From the NCBI GenBank assembly GCA_009801085.1, contig VNWV01000001.1, positions 1,798,001-1,862,000 on the forward strand: 64,000 bases of DNA, given 5' to 3'. This stretch comes from Lasiodiplodia sp. COLG20 (Eukaryota > Ascomycota > Dothideomycetes > Botryosphaeriales > Botryosphaeriaceae). The position numbers were made by a program, and so were the translations under genes. Below, piece by piece: positions 1-10,726 of the stretch (positions within the stretch are counted from its first letter, which is position 1; each line of letters begins with the position of its first letter). The notes beneath the pieces are model-generated. The model was not told the DNA's origin. It did no database searches and saw nothing but the letters and a program-made list of their open reading frames with translations.

Positions 1-877
1 TCTGATGGCCCGGTGGCCGCGGAGTCAGCCCTAAACACCAATGAGGGGAGATGGCCAGCCTGGGTGATCACAGCCCTGTGGAGGATGTGAACCTGGATGC
101 TCGCGGCCGCGATCTGCTGGAAATGACGGTGATCACGCTGGCCTAGTCTAATGAGTCACTAACTCTACACAGGCTCTGCGGCGCACATGCACCCGCCATC
201 ACAGCTCTCTGACGTCTCAGAAACAACCACCACCGCCGCGAGCTTGGCGAAGCATCGTCGACGGCGGCCCGCCAGCCGCCCCGCCGCGCTGCGCCGCATG
301 ATGCGAGCTTGGCCGTGGATCCAATATCAATAAGGCTCCTGGTGGAGAAGACAATATCGACAGGGCCAGGCGCGCATGAAGTGGCAGCAGCGTGACCGGT
401 CCATCACAGCCCGATGGGGCAGGCCTTGCAGAACCGGTCAAATGGCATTAACAATCATCAGCCCATGGGCCAGAGCCTGTGTCAATCACGGCAAATATCA
501 GTAGGGCTTTCGGCATAATCAGCTTTGGCATGGCGCTAGGGCAGCGCTGTGCCTTGGCGTCGACCGAGTTTCAAACGAATAGCTGTGGGGACGAAGCTTC
601 AACGCCCGTGGCCAGCTGACCAACGCGCCTGTTGCACCTCGACGCTCGTTCGCTCGCTTGCCGTTGACAGGTGGGGCGACCGGTCTCGAAGGTCTGCTCT
701 GCAGCCCCTGAGCCCGGGAGCACCGCGGGACGTTGAGATAGGCACCGGGTGGGGACGGCTGATCGCGCGCAACTTGGGGGAGGCAATTGGAGTCGGCCCG
801 CCGGCCATCATGCAGCGAGTCCTGGCGAACGCGCTCCGTCGGCGCCGGACGTGGGCGCCGTTGCTATATTGGTGCAG

Positions 878-901
878 CGACGACGACGACGACGACGACG
901 A
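878..901. repeat. CGA trinucleotide microsatellite
   Basis: Nearly eight consecutive CGA units followed by degenerate units to about 915. On the plus strand it reads as a run of Asp codons in a frame with no other protein-like content, so it is treated as a simple repeat and not as coding. Confidence 0.9.
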
Positions 902-2795
902 TGCCGACGACTCGACGCCGACGGCGGGTAATGACGCAACCTTTGCTGTGCCGACGGGCATCCACGTCGCACGCGCGCTCGCAAGTCGTACTCGCTCCGA
1001 AGCTTCGAGGGCCCGTGTCGTGGCGGCGGGCAATGGACGCTGTTCCTGCGCGCAGACCGCGCCCCGGCCAACGTCCCCTTAAGTTGCTATGATCGCATCT
1101 TAAGCCTCCACAGCCCTTCACATGCCCTGACACTGGCATTGCTCAACTATGCACTCCCTGCCAATACCCCCTGCCTTCTTCGGTCGTGCCAGAGCTCGCT
1201 TGCCCCAACCGGCCAGCTCAACGGCAGCCATACCGCCTCCATCGGGCTTGTCCGCCGCTGCAGTTCTGACAGCCACAGGAAGCAGGGGTCGCGTGTAGAT
1301 CCACGTCTATAGCGCAGGGGCCATCCGCAAACCCAAACCCCATACACCCCCAAACCCTGTTTCATCCAGTGTTTGAACCACCATTATGCCAAAAGCGTTG
1401 GCGAGACCTTTCAAACAACCATCGCTCCAGCTTGCTCGAATGTGCTCAGCTCAGCTCATCCGACCTGTCCGCTAGCATTATTCTTGATGTTTCGTTTGCT
1501 TTGCCTCGACTCACTCCATTGGCGTTGGCTGTGTCAGAGCCCGAAACACATTCCATCATAGTCGTACCACCCCCCGCTTTCCTATCCTTACTTCCAACCT
1601 ATCTTCTAGCCCGCACCCTAATCCTTTTTTTTTTTTTTTGGCACCAACTCTGACCCGGCCTCTAGCGGCCCAGTGTGTCGACTACTACGGCCAAGATATT
1701 TGGGCTACAAGCATAGGAGCGTCATAGCAGCCTCATCGGGCAGGGTTCCGGCGAGAGGCTTCGACAAGTTCCAATAAAGCATCCGCCGTCAAGACGCGGC
1801 CGGCGCTACACGGCTACACGGGAAACAAGCTTCGACGACGGCAATGCGGTCGTGATGATAGTTTATCGTACCAAGAAGAAGCATCACGTCCCTGCGGCGG
1901 CGGAAGAAAGTCCTCTGCACCCTCGCTTGCGTCTCTTCCTTCCGTCTACGGTAATTTCAATAGTGCGGAGGATTTAGCGGTGCCGAACGGTGATGACCAG
2001 AATAACCTTAGCGAGCGCTGCTGGGATCGGGAGCATCCCGAAAGGCCCGGGGACGAGGAAAAGGACGCGGTCGTTTGCTCGAAAGGGAGGCAACGACTTA
2101 CATACAGAGAAAAGAGGCCGCTCGACATTGCCATCATCAGCACTTGCCTTCGTACGTAGGACGGGAGCCCGGGCGTAAACGACAAGCCCGTCGCCGGCGC
2201 TAATCGTGCCGTGCGTTTTTTCGCACGATTGCCGGCCGAGCAGGGATAGGCCCCATCATATCAACATTCCGGGTCCGAGCAGCGGAGGATCACCAGGCCT
2301 AAGCGACCTCTGTTTTCCTTATTTGGGTCTGATGGCTCTTTCTGGCTCAGTTGCGGCGATTGACTTGTCCCATGCTGCTGGAGCCAGCAGGACGGTTGGG
2401 CCGAAGCAAGCCAAAAGGAGACGGCGTAGCAAAGAGACGGACAGGAACACAGTGTGCGTGCAGCCGGCGCATGCAGCCTGGGGAAGCGAGCTGCGTCAAT
2501 CCCTACTGTCCTCCTCTCTCTCTCCGTCTCTTCTGCTCTCTGTGTTATATGGTCGACCCATGTGCGCGGCAGTTTGACGCGAATGCCGTGCTCCACACGC
2601 TTGGGCGGGGGGGCCTCATTTTGGGCTTGCTGGGCGACCGCCCGTCAATCCGGCATCTCCATCCAACGGCTCCTGGCGCCGGCGGACCGCCAGCACACTG
2701 CAGCAGAAGCTCCCACAGCCACAGGAACGCCCCCGGTCCCCGTCCCCCTTCCGCGAGTCGGGGGAGGCGTCGGCGCATATGCAGGTGAGCGCAGG

Positions 2796-2820
2796 TGCTT
2801 GCTTGCTTGCTTGCTTGCTG
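2796..2820. repeat. TGCT tetranucleotide microsatellite
   Basis: Six tandem TGCT units lie in noncoding sequence. No gene context was seen. Confidence 0.9.
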
Positions 2821-5440
2821 ATGCACCGAGCCAAAGCAAGTCAACGTCTCGAGCATGACAGGGCGACGAGTCAGCTAGCGTTAAGCTCATGATGGCTAGA
2901 AGTGGGTAGTCGAGCAGCAAACCAAGATGCGCGCCTGCGCGCCTGGCGAATGGGAGAGGAGGAGAAAAAAATGAATACATAAAGAGCCGACAAAGACTGG
3001 TCTCGTCCACGGGGACGCGAGGTGATGGTGTTGCATGTGTCCGTCGGGGAAACAGCCATCGGCCAGCCCGTCAGGCAGTCAGGCCTTCTTTCCCTGAGGC
3101 AGGGGGCGCGGGGCTGCTGGGCCATGTTCTTCGTTGCCCGCGTCTTTACGCTTTCGTTTTCTTCCCAGCCTTGCTCGTGCTCTACTCTTGTCTCTTCGTC
3201 TACTAAACTCGGCCGGCGCATAAGAATGCAATTATTCGGAGCTCCGCCGTGCGTACGTGTAGAGCTGACCCGTCGTCCGGCGCTATCTTACGTGTTCTGC
3301 CGTGTGTGCTGGTTTCCCCGTGCGCGCGGGCGCAGGTCAAGCCACTCTTTGTTGCTCCTCTCCGTGATTGTCTCCAATGATCCCCGCCGCCCCGCCGCTC
3401 GTCTGTTTATCCTGTATAGGCAAACGCGAGGGAGCATGTTGCATGAGGCGCACGATTCACCGTGACATCGTCCGTCGTATACGCGCCAGAAGGGACCAGC
3501 ACGCAAATTGCGCGTCGTCGCTGCAGTCTCGTCCGATTGTCTTTTCTTTTTGCATGTATATACATCTTTCTTATACATCCATGTTGCTGCGGGGCTTGCA
3601 GAACGCGTTCCTGGCGCTATGGCTGTGGAGCATCGAGTGTGGATCCTCCAGATTGGGTACCGGCCGGCCGCCGGCCGGTGTCGACGACGACGAATCGCTG
3701 CCGAAGCCGTGCCGTCGAAGAAAATAGAAACCGTTGATGAAGAAGAGCGAAGGGTCCGTCGATGGCGCGCGTCTACGGAGCCATTTAGAGTGGCTTGCCT
3801 GGGGCCGCCCTCCTACCGGCCGCACCGAAAGCGGCAATGTGAGATGGCTGGCCCACTTTTGCCGCGCCCCTGACCAAGGGCGGCCTGACGCCACACACGC
3901 CTACTGCAGCGCTCCGGAATAATGACGACTGCGAAACGGCAAAAGCGGCGGCGGCGATTCGGCGGTCCGAATGGCTGCTCCAGAACGGGCAACAGTCGCC
4001 TCAAAAAATTAGATTGAGTACATATCGATATCGTATGTCGAAGATCACGGTGCGACTGGAAGTTGCCGAACCCGCTTTTCCAGTCTTCAATGTTGCCCGC
4101 CTAATGTGAATCTGATAGACTGATATGCTATGGCGATCCAAAATAAGCTCGCCTGTCTATAGCGAGCTGCGTGCGACCCGGCTAACAATATTGATAATAG
4201 GTCTAAAGGGGGTAGCCAGCGCCGTGCCTATATGAAGAGATCTGGGGAACTTTCCGACACGTCAATTGACAGAGCAGAGAAGCCAAGTTTAGAGCAGCAC
4301 ATGATTCAAGATACGGCTGCGCCCAAGCGCCACACACGCAACGCCTTTTTGTTTCTTCGCTTGCGCGAGCGAAGCCGTTAGGACGATGGTTGCTCAATTG
4401 ACGTGGGCGATTTCATGCGAGCGGGCGCGCACCGGCACTTCGCCCTGCCTCCGAGGGGGGGAGCGGCCTCCCCTAGACCAAAAAAAGTATTGGGAAATCC
4501 CGGGCCAATGCCCTCGTGCCCTGACCACCCCTCTCTGCGCAAATCGCAAGCTCTCTCTGCTCGCTCCCTTTTCGCCTGCTTACTCCCGTACTCGCTTCTC
4601 CAAAGCCACCTCTCCTATCTTAGGATCGAATTCGGTTCCTCCCGAGCGAGATGTACGCGACAGGCGAAGGCGAGTGCTCGCTTGCTCGTTTGAATAGCCG
4701 CGCCGCGCTGAGAAAGGGAATGCTTGGAGAATAGGAAAACGTCTGACTCGGCTTCCATTCTATTTTGTTTTCTCCTCCGCTCCGGCCCATGTGAAAAGCG
4801 AGGTGCTATAGCGTCCCTAGTATCGAGGAAATGACGAGCCTTGTGGGTATGGGTTTTCGTTTGTTTTCTGTCGGTGCTAGCTATGGTGATGGAGTGAACG
4901 AAAGAAAAAGAATGTGAGTAGATGCAAAGAAAGGAAAAGAGGAATTAAAAATGTTTCTACCCCGTCATCTACTCGTTGTCATCCAAGGAGAAAAAAAAAT
5001 GTCAGAGATGTCCAATCTATCTTCATCATGTCCTGTCCCCGTAGAGAAACTGCGTGTGTCTCCGTGAGGTCCGCCAATTTGTGTGCTTCCAACTCCGAAT
5101 CCCCACGCTATGCGATTAGTGATGATGTGTGCCGCTGGGCAAAAGGAAAAAAAGAAAAATGTGTTAGACAGATGACGCCGCCTGTGCCCCGCCGAGTAAT
5201 GTGCTGACTGAAAGGGTATCGTAGAAGTGGGAGAAATATATATCTGCGAAGAGGAATGAAAAGCCATGAGGGTGAAGCTGACATGCAAAAATACAGACAT
5301 CGAAGGGTGCAGATGAGCGAGAGGCTGGGTGATCCAGGAAACAAAGGAAAGGACATAAGAAAGCGGTGGGGTATGTATAGAACTCGATGCCTGAGAGGAG
5401 CGGTCCACTCCTACTCTTTCTCTTTCTCGCCCTCTCCTTC

Positions 5441-6854
5441 CTACTGGAACGCTACGGTAGGGTCGCTCCCGCCGGCCATGCTGACCATCTCTTGGGCAAA
5501 ACTGCTGCTGGCGCCGCCCTCCTCCGTGTCTTGCGGCAACGGCTCGGGATCCTCTTCAGAAGCGGGAATCGTGCCGTCTAGCTCTGCCGCTTTATCGCGA
5601 CACGCTGCTGGCGAAAAGCCACTGCCGACCTTCGCAGAGATGATGCGCCATTTGTCGTTCTCGTACTCCTGCATGGCATTGCGGAGTTTCTGGACCTGTG
5701 GAGCGGGCATTTCGCGTTAGCAGCTTTGATTCGAAGAAAAAGCAACAGTCATTCACGGCCGCGGGTAACCGCAGCGGCTAACGACCGGGTGCAGGTCGGA
5801 ACATAGAAGCACGTACCATATCGTCGGTCCAGACGGTTGTTTTGGCCTTGAGCTTGGTGCAGTACCGCACCTGCAGGGTTCCCGAGCTCCTGCCCGGGAA
5901 GAATTCGGCAATCTGCTTCCAGGTGAGGTTCTTCTTCTCCTTCAGCTCCACGAGCAGCGAATCGTCCTCGGGAGTGAACTTCAGCTTGGGCCCGCGCGGT
6001 CGCGGGGCGGGCGGAGGCATCCCCTCCTGTCCAACGACGCTGGGCGGGCCGTGCGAGGTCGAGGGCGGCGACTGGTCGCTGCCGTAGCTGCCGCGGTGCA
6101 GCTTGTGCGGCGGGGCGGTGTTGGGCAGGCGGTGGTGATGGTGCTGGGCCGGGGGCTGCTGCTGCGGCGTGTAGTAGTGGGCGTGATGGCCGTGGGGCGT
6201 GAGGGCCGACATTGGCACGTCTTGGGGCGCGTCCTCGGGGTGCAGCGCGTGGAGGCCTTGGAGATCCAGCTGCAGATCGTCGCGCGGGCGGCTGCGCTTG
6301 CGGCCGCGCGGGGCGTAGGGGTCTAGGGACGGCTGGCCGTAGGGCGAGGGAGGCTGCTGCGGCTGGGGCGGCATGGGGCGGATTGGATAGGCCTGGTACA
6401 GATTGGGGTGCGCTTCGGGCGTGGACGAGACCTGGACGAGGTGGTGATGGGCGCCATGCTGGTGGTGCAGCTGGTGGTGGTGGGGAGGGGCGTGCTGCAG
6501 AAACGGGTTCGCAGCGGGCTGCTGCGGCAGGGCGTACTGGTGGAGGCCATGTTGGATGTCGACGTTTGAGGAATGTCCTTCTTCTCCCGGGTGGTCCTGC
6601 ACTTGGCCGTAGTCGAGGGAGAAGTCGCGGTAGGATCTCGCCAGCGTTGCAACTATGCATGGAGACTGCCAGAGCGGACTAGCTCTGGCAGGCCGCCCGT
6701 GTAAGACCTGAGCCAGACTCTGTTTTGGTTGGGCTTGGATCCTGGTCGAGGGCCGCGACGCGTGTGGTCGCGATGAGGGCAGGTGGTGGTGGCCGTGTAT
6801 CGCACGTGTTTGGGGTTGCCTTTGCTCTTGCGAGGGCGACGGGAGGGGGTCCAA
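5441..6854 (-). CDS. Two-repeat Myb/SANT DNA-binding protein, start unresolved
   Basis: Likely nuclear DNA-binding protein. Exon 2 is 5441-5695 and the intron 5696-5816 (GTACGT donor, CAG acceptor, phase 0); exon 1 runs 5-prime from 5817. The N-terminal half is rich in Gln, His and Pro, as in activation or low-complexity regions. A basic RGRKRSRPR stretch follows. Repeat 1 starts near KFTPEDDSLLVEL with TWKQIAEFFPGR as its second part; repeat 2 contains KWRIISAKVG and ACRDKAAEL. The C-terminus is acidic. The frame is open back to 6854, but no in-frame ATG occurs before 6374, inside the low-complexity region, so a short upstream coding exon is likely. It is the tandem paralogue of the gene at 9005-10726 and keeps one intron at the same position. 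Target genes are unknown. Confidence 0.75.
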
Positions 6855-9004
6855 TAGCGGTGCACAGCTATACGGCAGACGCTGGCTGGGGGAGCGGCGG
6901 CGCCGTTATATCATGGCCGTGGCGCAGGCGTGGTGGTGTCAGTCCTCAGGAGGCGGTAGGAAAAAAAATAGAGGCCATGGAGAGGCTCGGGGCGGTTCTC
7001 CACGCAGCCCTGTGCAATGAACCCACGGACACAGCAGTTCTGACGGCCTTGGTTCCTGAAGAGTAGCGGGCGCGCTGAGTCGGGCAAGGCAGGCGACGCA
7101 TTCTGCTGGGAGCATAATGCGGTGATCATTTGCCGGGATGGGCACAGATCTCTACGGCCATCGCGGTTGCAATGCGGCGGGCCCTGCCCGCGCCTGAGTG
7201 GCTGGGCGCACAAATTGGACGAGATAACTGCGCTGACGCAACAACTTGGCTGGCCGCGGGCATTTCCAGAATGCCCGCCGAAGGATCTTCCGCACGGAGG
7301 CTGCATTGACGGCGGCCTCGTCGGCTGGAGATGAGTCTCTATGCGTGGGCGCCGAAATGAGCGGCGCGCGGGCATCGAAGCAACCCTGCGCAGAGCATCG
7401 CGCTCGTCGTGACGGCAGCGCCAGGCCGCGATGTGCGCAGCCGGCAGCGGTCGCTCTGACGCAAAGAGGGACGAGGCGTGGTGAGTCGCCCAGACGGATA
7501 CCGTTTCAGGCGGCACTATATGCGTGACCCCGGCCTATATGCGACGCGACCGCGCCCCTTGGTGGCGCGACTGCCCACGGCCGCAAGATCTGCCCGCTAC
7601 CTATACATAGCAGCGCCGGCGGCCTCATCCGGCAGGTGAAGGGGCAGCGCCGGCGGGTCGATCAGGAGCGGGCAGGGGCGCTCGCATTGACGGCCGTGAC
7701 GATGCTGTGGCGATGGTGTTGGGCGAGGTGCAGTTGCCAGCGCGCACGTGAGGCGCACAGTCCGGGATCACCAGGCCCAGCGCGAGCCTTTAGCCTGTTC
7801 GCACTAGCTCCAACGGCGCCGCCTGAAACCGCCCGCCCCGAGCCCATTGGCCGCGCCCGGCCGTCAACATCCAAACCACCACCAGCCTGCTGCGCGCCCC
7901 CGTCTGCGCGCCCTCACCAGCGCCGGCCCGCTGCCGCGCCTTGTGCGCCGCCAGCCCGCAGCCTGAGCCATCTCAGATCACGCCGCCGGCAGTGCCAGCG
8001 CGCATACGCACGCCGCCCGCCCGCCTCGCCTTTTGCCGAAATGGTCCGCCGTCACCAATGGGCGCGCCACACCCTTGACCAAGCTGCTTCTGCCAAAATT
8101 CCTCGAAATGAACATCCAATTTCCACAGGGCGTATGCATAATACTATGCTTCCCGCATGGCCCGCTGAATGGCCCGCGAAGGCCAACCGCCAACACCCAC
8201 CCGCCGACAGCTGTCCAGCAGAGCGCGACGCTGCCACGACCAGCCGGCCCAGCAGGCAGAAGCTGCCGGAGATGAGTGAACTGGCACAGACCCAGCTAGA
8301 GAAAGAAACATCGTCCAACCGAATGCAACCTCGTCGTGCTGTGCGCGTACCGCGTCATCTTGGTACCGCCATGCCGCTCCGCCAGCCCGGTTCGAGAGGG
8401 GCTGCCGGCGACGAGCGCGTGCAGCTGCGAGGTACAACCCAACCCAATCCAACCCAAGCGTTGCCAGGGAAAAAAACAAAAAGCAAAGGACTGAAGTGGG
8501 AAGAAGTGAGAATCCAAGTTTTAGTTGCTGCCGTGCATGCAATAGCTCCTGTCAAACCGTCACCTGAAAAGACGCTCCGCGACGCTCCTGCCCTCGTGTG
8601 TGTGTGTGCGTGTGTGTGTCCCGCGCGCATTATGGAAAACAGACAATTCGCTGACAGACCTGGGAGAATGATGAAAAGAACTCCATGACAAAGGAGAAAC
8701 CACTGGTATCATACTCGCCAACGATTGATTGGTGTAGAAGAGCCCAGGATTCCCGAGACAGGCAAAGCTTGTGAAATGTGGGCGCCCGTTTTGGGTGGGA
8801 GAAGAGGGCTGGGAATAGTAAGCCCAGGTGCGTTCCGTAGTGCCGGTAAGAAGACGTAGCTCTTCGGTACTGCCGTCGTGAGAAGCGTCCTTGTGAATAT
8901 TACTTTTTTTTTTCTTCTCTGCTTTGTCGTGCACTCAAGTCGTCGAGAGCATCGTCTCCGATGGTCATCGCCGTCGTCCTTGCGGGAGAAGGACGCGCTC
9001 GTCA
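6855..9004. other. Intergenic region between the Myb paralogues
   Basis: GC-rich sequence between two genes on the same strand. It should contain the promoter and any missing first exon of the gene at 5441-6854, and 3' untranslated sequence of the gene ending at 9005. A 350-codon plus-strand frame at 7636-8688 begins with GTG and has no domain-like content. A GT-rich tract lies near 8597-8620. Confidence 0.55.
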
Positions 9005-10726
9005 TCAGACTTTTCCGCCGAAGTGTTCCTTTGCGTACTGCTCACAAGCCTGACCATGACGGCTTTGGTTAGCGTCCGTTTCTTCAGCACTTCAGCCGCT
9101 CCTGCAGCTGCTGTTCCTTGGTTCCGAGTATCTCCGACAAACAATACAAGACAGATGGACCCGGTCGTCTGGCAGGCTTAGCCAGACCTACACCTGCTTG
9201 TTCAGATCTTCTCCAGCATCCGGATCCGAACGTCTGGGCCGCAAGCCGCGACTACTGCCTATTCACACTAGAGTGCATCCCGCCCAGCCACCATCTGCAA
9301 CCGGTCTTGTTTCATCCTCCGCAGTGAGAAAGGGTATAAAGGGCAATAGGAAGATGTTGGAGGAGAAACGGTGGCGTTGTAGCAGGCACACCATCGCGTC
9401 TTTTACCTACCTTTGCAGGTTTCCCAACTTTTGCGCCGATAACCTTCCATTTGCTAGCCTCGTACTCCTTGATGGCAGCGAGCAGTGCAGCGCTCTGTAC
9501 GTCCACACGAAGGAAGAGCACCCTCTCATCAGCCAAAGTCCTGTCCACACGGTATGACGAACAGGAGTTCATGCGGCTTACCTCGTCTTCCGCGAATTCT
9601 GCGTAGTGCATGTCCTGGTACACGTAACATCGTACAGTCAGTTGAGTACGACGTGACGCAGTGGCTTGCAATTGTGGGTTGATGTGGATGGTTGAAAGAG
9701 AGTGGTGAGGGGTAAGGTGGAATGAGGGCTGCCCGGCTGGGGGTTTCAGATGCCCTGAGGCATACTGACCTTGTACCAGTGTTTCTTCACGCTACCTTCG
9801 GTCCGCGTCGGAAAAGTCTGGGTGATGCGCAGGCAAGTTAGTAAATCCTCTGCACTGGATTCCTCCCTCTTGCTCATTCCTTCCTCCTCCTGCTTTTACG
9901 CCCCTCACCCTTATCAATATATCCCTGACCCTCGTAAAAGGGATCCTGAATGGCCATGGCCTTTCCAGTGTTCTGTTTCCAACTTGTGCCCTTTCTTCGC
10001 CAAGCCTTGGAAGCCATCGAACAGCCGTTGGCATGTGTCACTCTTACCAAGCGGACGGAGCCCTCGCGCTGGTGGCAGCTGGAACAACACCTGAAGAAGC
10101 TGCAATGAACATTGCTCTTGAACAGATGTCCCAGGACAAGGCCGTCCGGAAGAGTTGACCAAAATTTTCAACGTCACGCCCACTCGGCCTCTCATCAATA
10201 GCGATGAAAAAAGCACCGGCATTGCAGACGGTTCAAAAGCAAAAAAACAGGGAAAGAAATCAAGTCAACTTCACCGTACCTTTGCAATCTCACTCCAACT
10301 GTTCCCCGCATCCCTCATGATCTTCAAGCGCTGTTCCTCGGCTGCCGTCCACGGAGTGTTGGTTCTCCCCTTTTTGGGCGGCGGCGGCTGTACGGGCTGC
10401 TGAGGCTCGTTCTCAGCGCCGCCCAGGCCGGACGGGTCTGGTGGGTAGGCAGACGAAGTGCTGCCCGCCCCGGCCGTCACGCTTGAGGGAGCTATCGTCG
10501 CGTTAGGGGCTATCTGCTGGTGTTGGGCAGTGCCGGACGCGCGACGCTTGCGCGGGTTGGTGGGCGACGTGGGCGACGTAGTTGACGTCGACGAGGTGCC
10601 TCCCACGGGCGGAGCCACGGCGTACGGAGTGCCACTAAAGGGGTCTGCCGTCGTTGCTGACGACGGGTTGAAGTGGCCGGCGGCCGGGCCGCCCGACACG
10701 GTGAGCTGTGAGGGCGACGCCGACAT
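9005..10726 (-). CDS. Two-repeat Myb/SANT DNA-binding protein
   Basis: Five exons rebuilt from family conservation: 10280-10726, 9770-9817, 9582-9614, 9411-9494 and 9005-9049. All joins are phase 0 with GT-AG sites, giving 218 residues. The N-terminal third is Ser/Thr/Pro-rich with a basic NPRKRRASG patch. Repeat 1 starts at TPWTAAEEQRLKIM, continues WSEIAK and is completed by the 48-nt exon TFPTRTEGSVKKHWYK. Repeat 2 is built from AIKEYEASKWKVIGAKVG and the last exon ACEQYAKEHF. The spliced junctions KVGKPAK-ACEQYAKEHF and AEDE-SAALL match what I recall of Pezizomycotina Myb-like proteins. Two introns are long for a fungus (462 and 361 bp). ATG at 10726 is used; the upstream frame stays open, so an earlier first exon is possible. 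Likely nuclear; targets unknown. Confidence 0.8.

Larger units (their letters stand above)
1..5440. other. Gene-poor GC-rich intergenic region
   Basis: No reading frame here has recognisable family content. The open frames are short, overlap on both strands and are arginine/proline/serine-rich, as expected from GC-rich noncoding DNA. Simple repeats are visible: a T15 run at 1625-1639, a CGA tract at about 878-901 and a TGCT tract at about 2796-2820. The right part probably includes 3' untranslated sequence of the Myb-like gene that ends at 5441. No RNA gene was recognised. Confidence 0.6.

Noticed and set aside
549..1082. 177-codon ORF with a poly-Asp run
   Set aside because: The Asp run comes from a CGA microsatellite; the same stretch is open on both strands and has no family content.
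5749..6660. 303-codon minus-strand ORF
   Set aside because: It overlaps the Myb gene in another frame and reads as Pro/Arg/Ala low complexity; the SANT motifs are in the other frame.
7636..8688. 350-codon plus-strand ORF
   Set aside because: It opens with GTG, is rich in Arg, Pro and Ala, and shows no domain. GC-rich noncoding DNA gives such frames.
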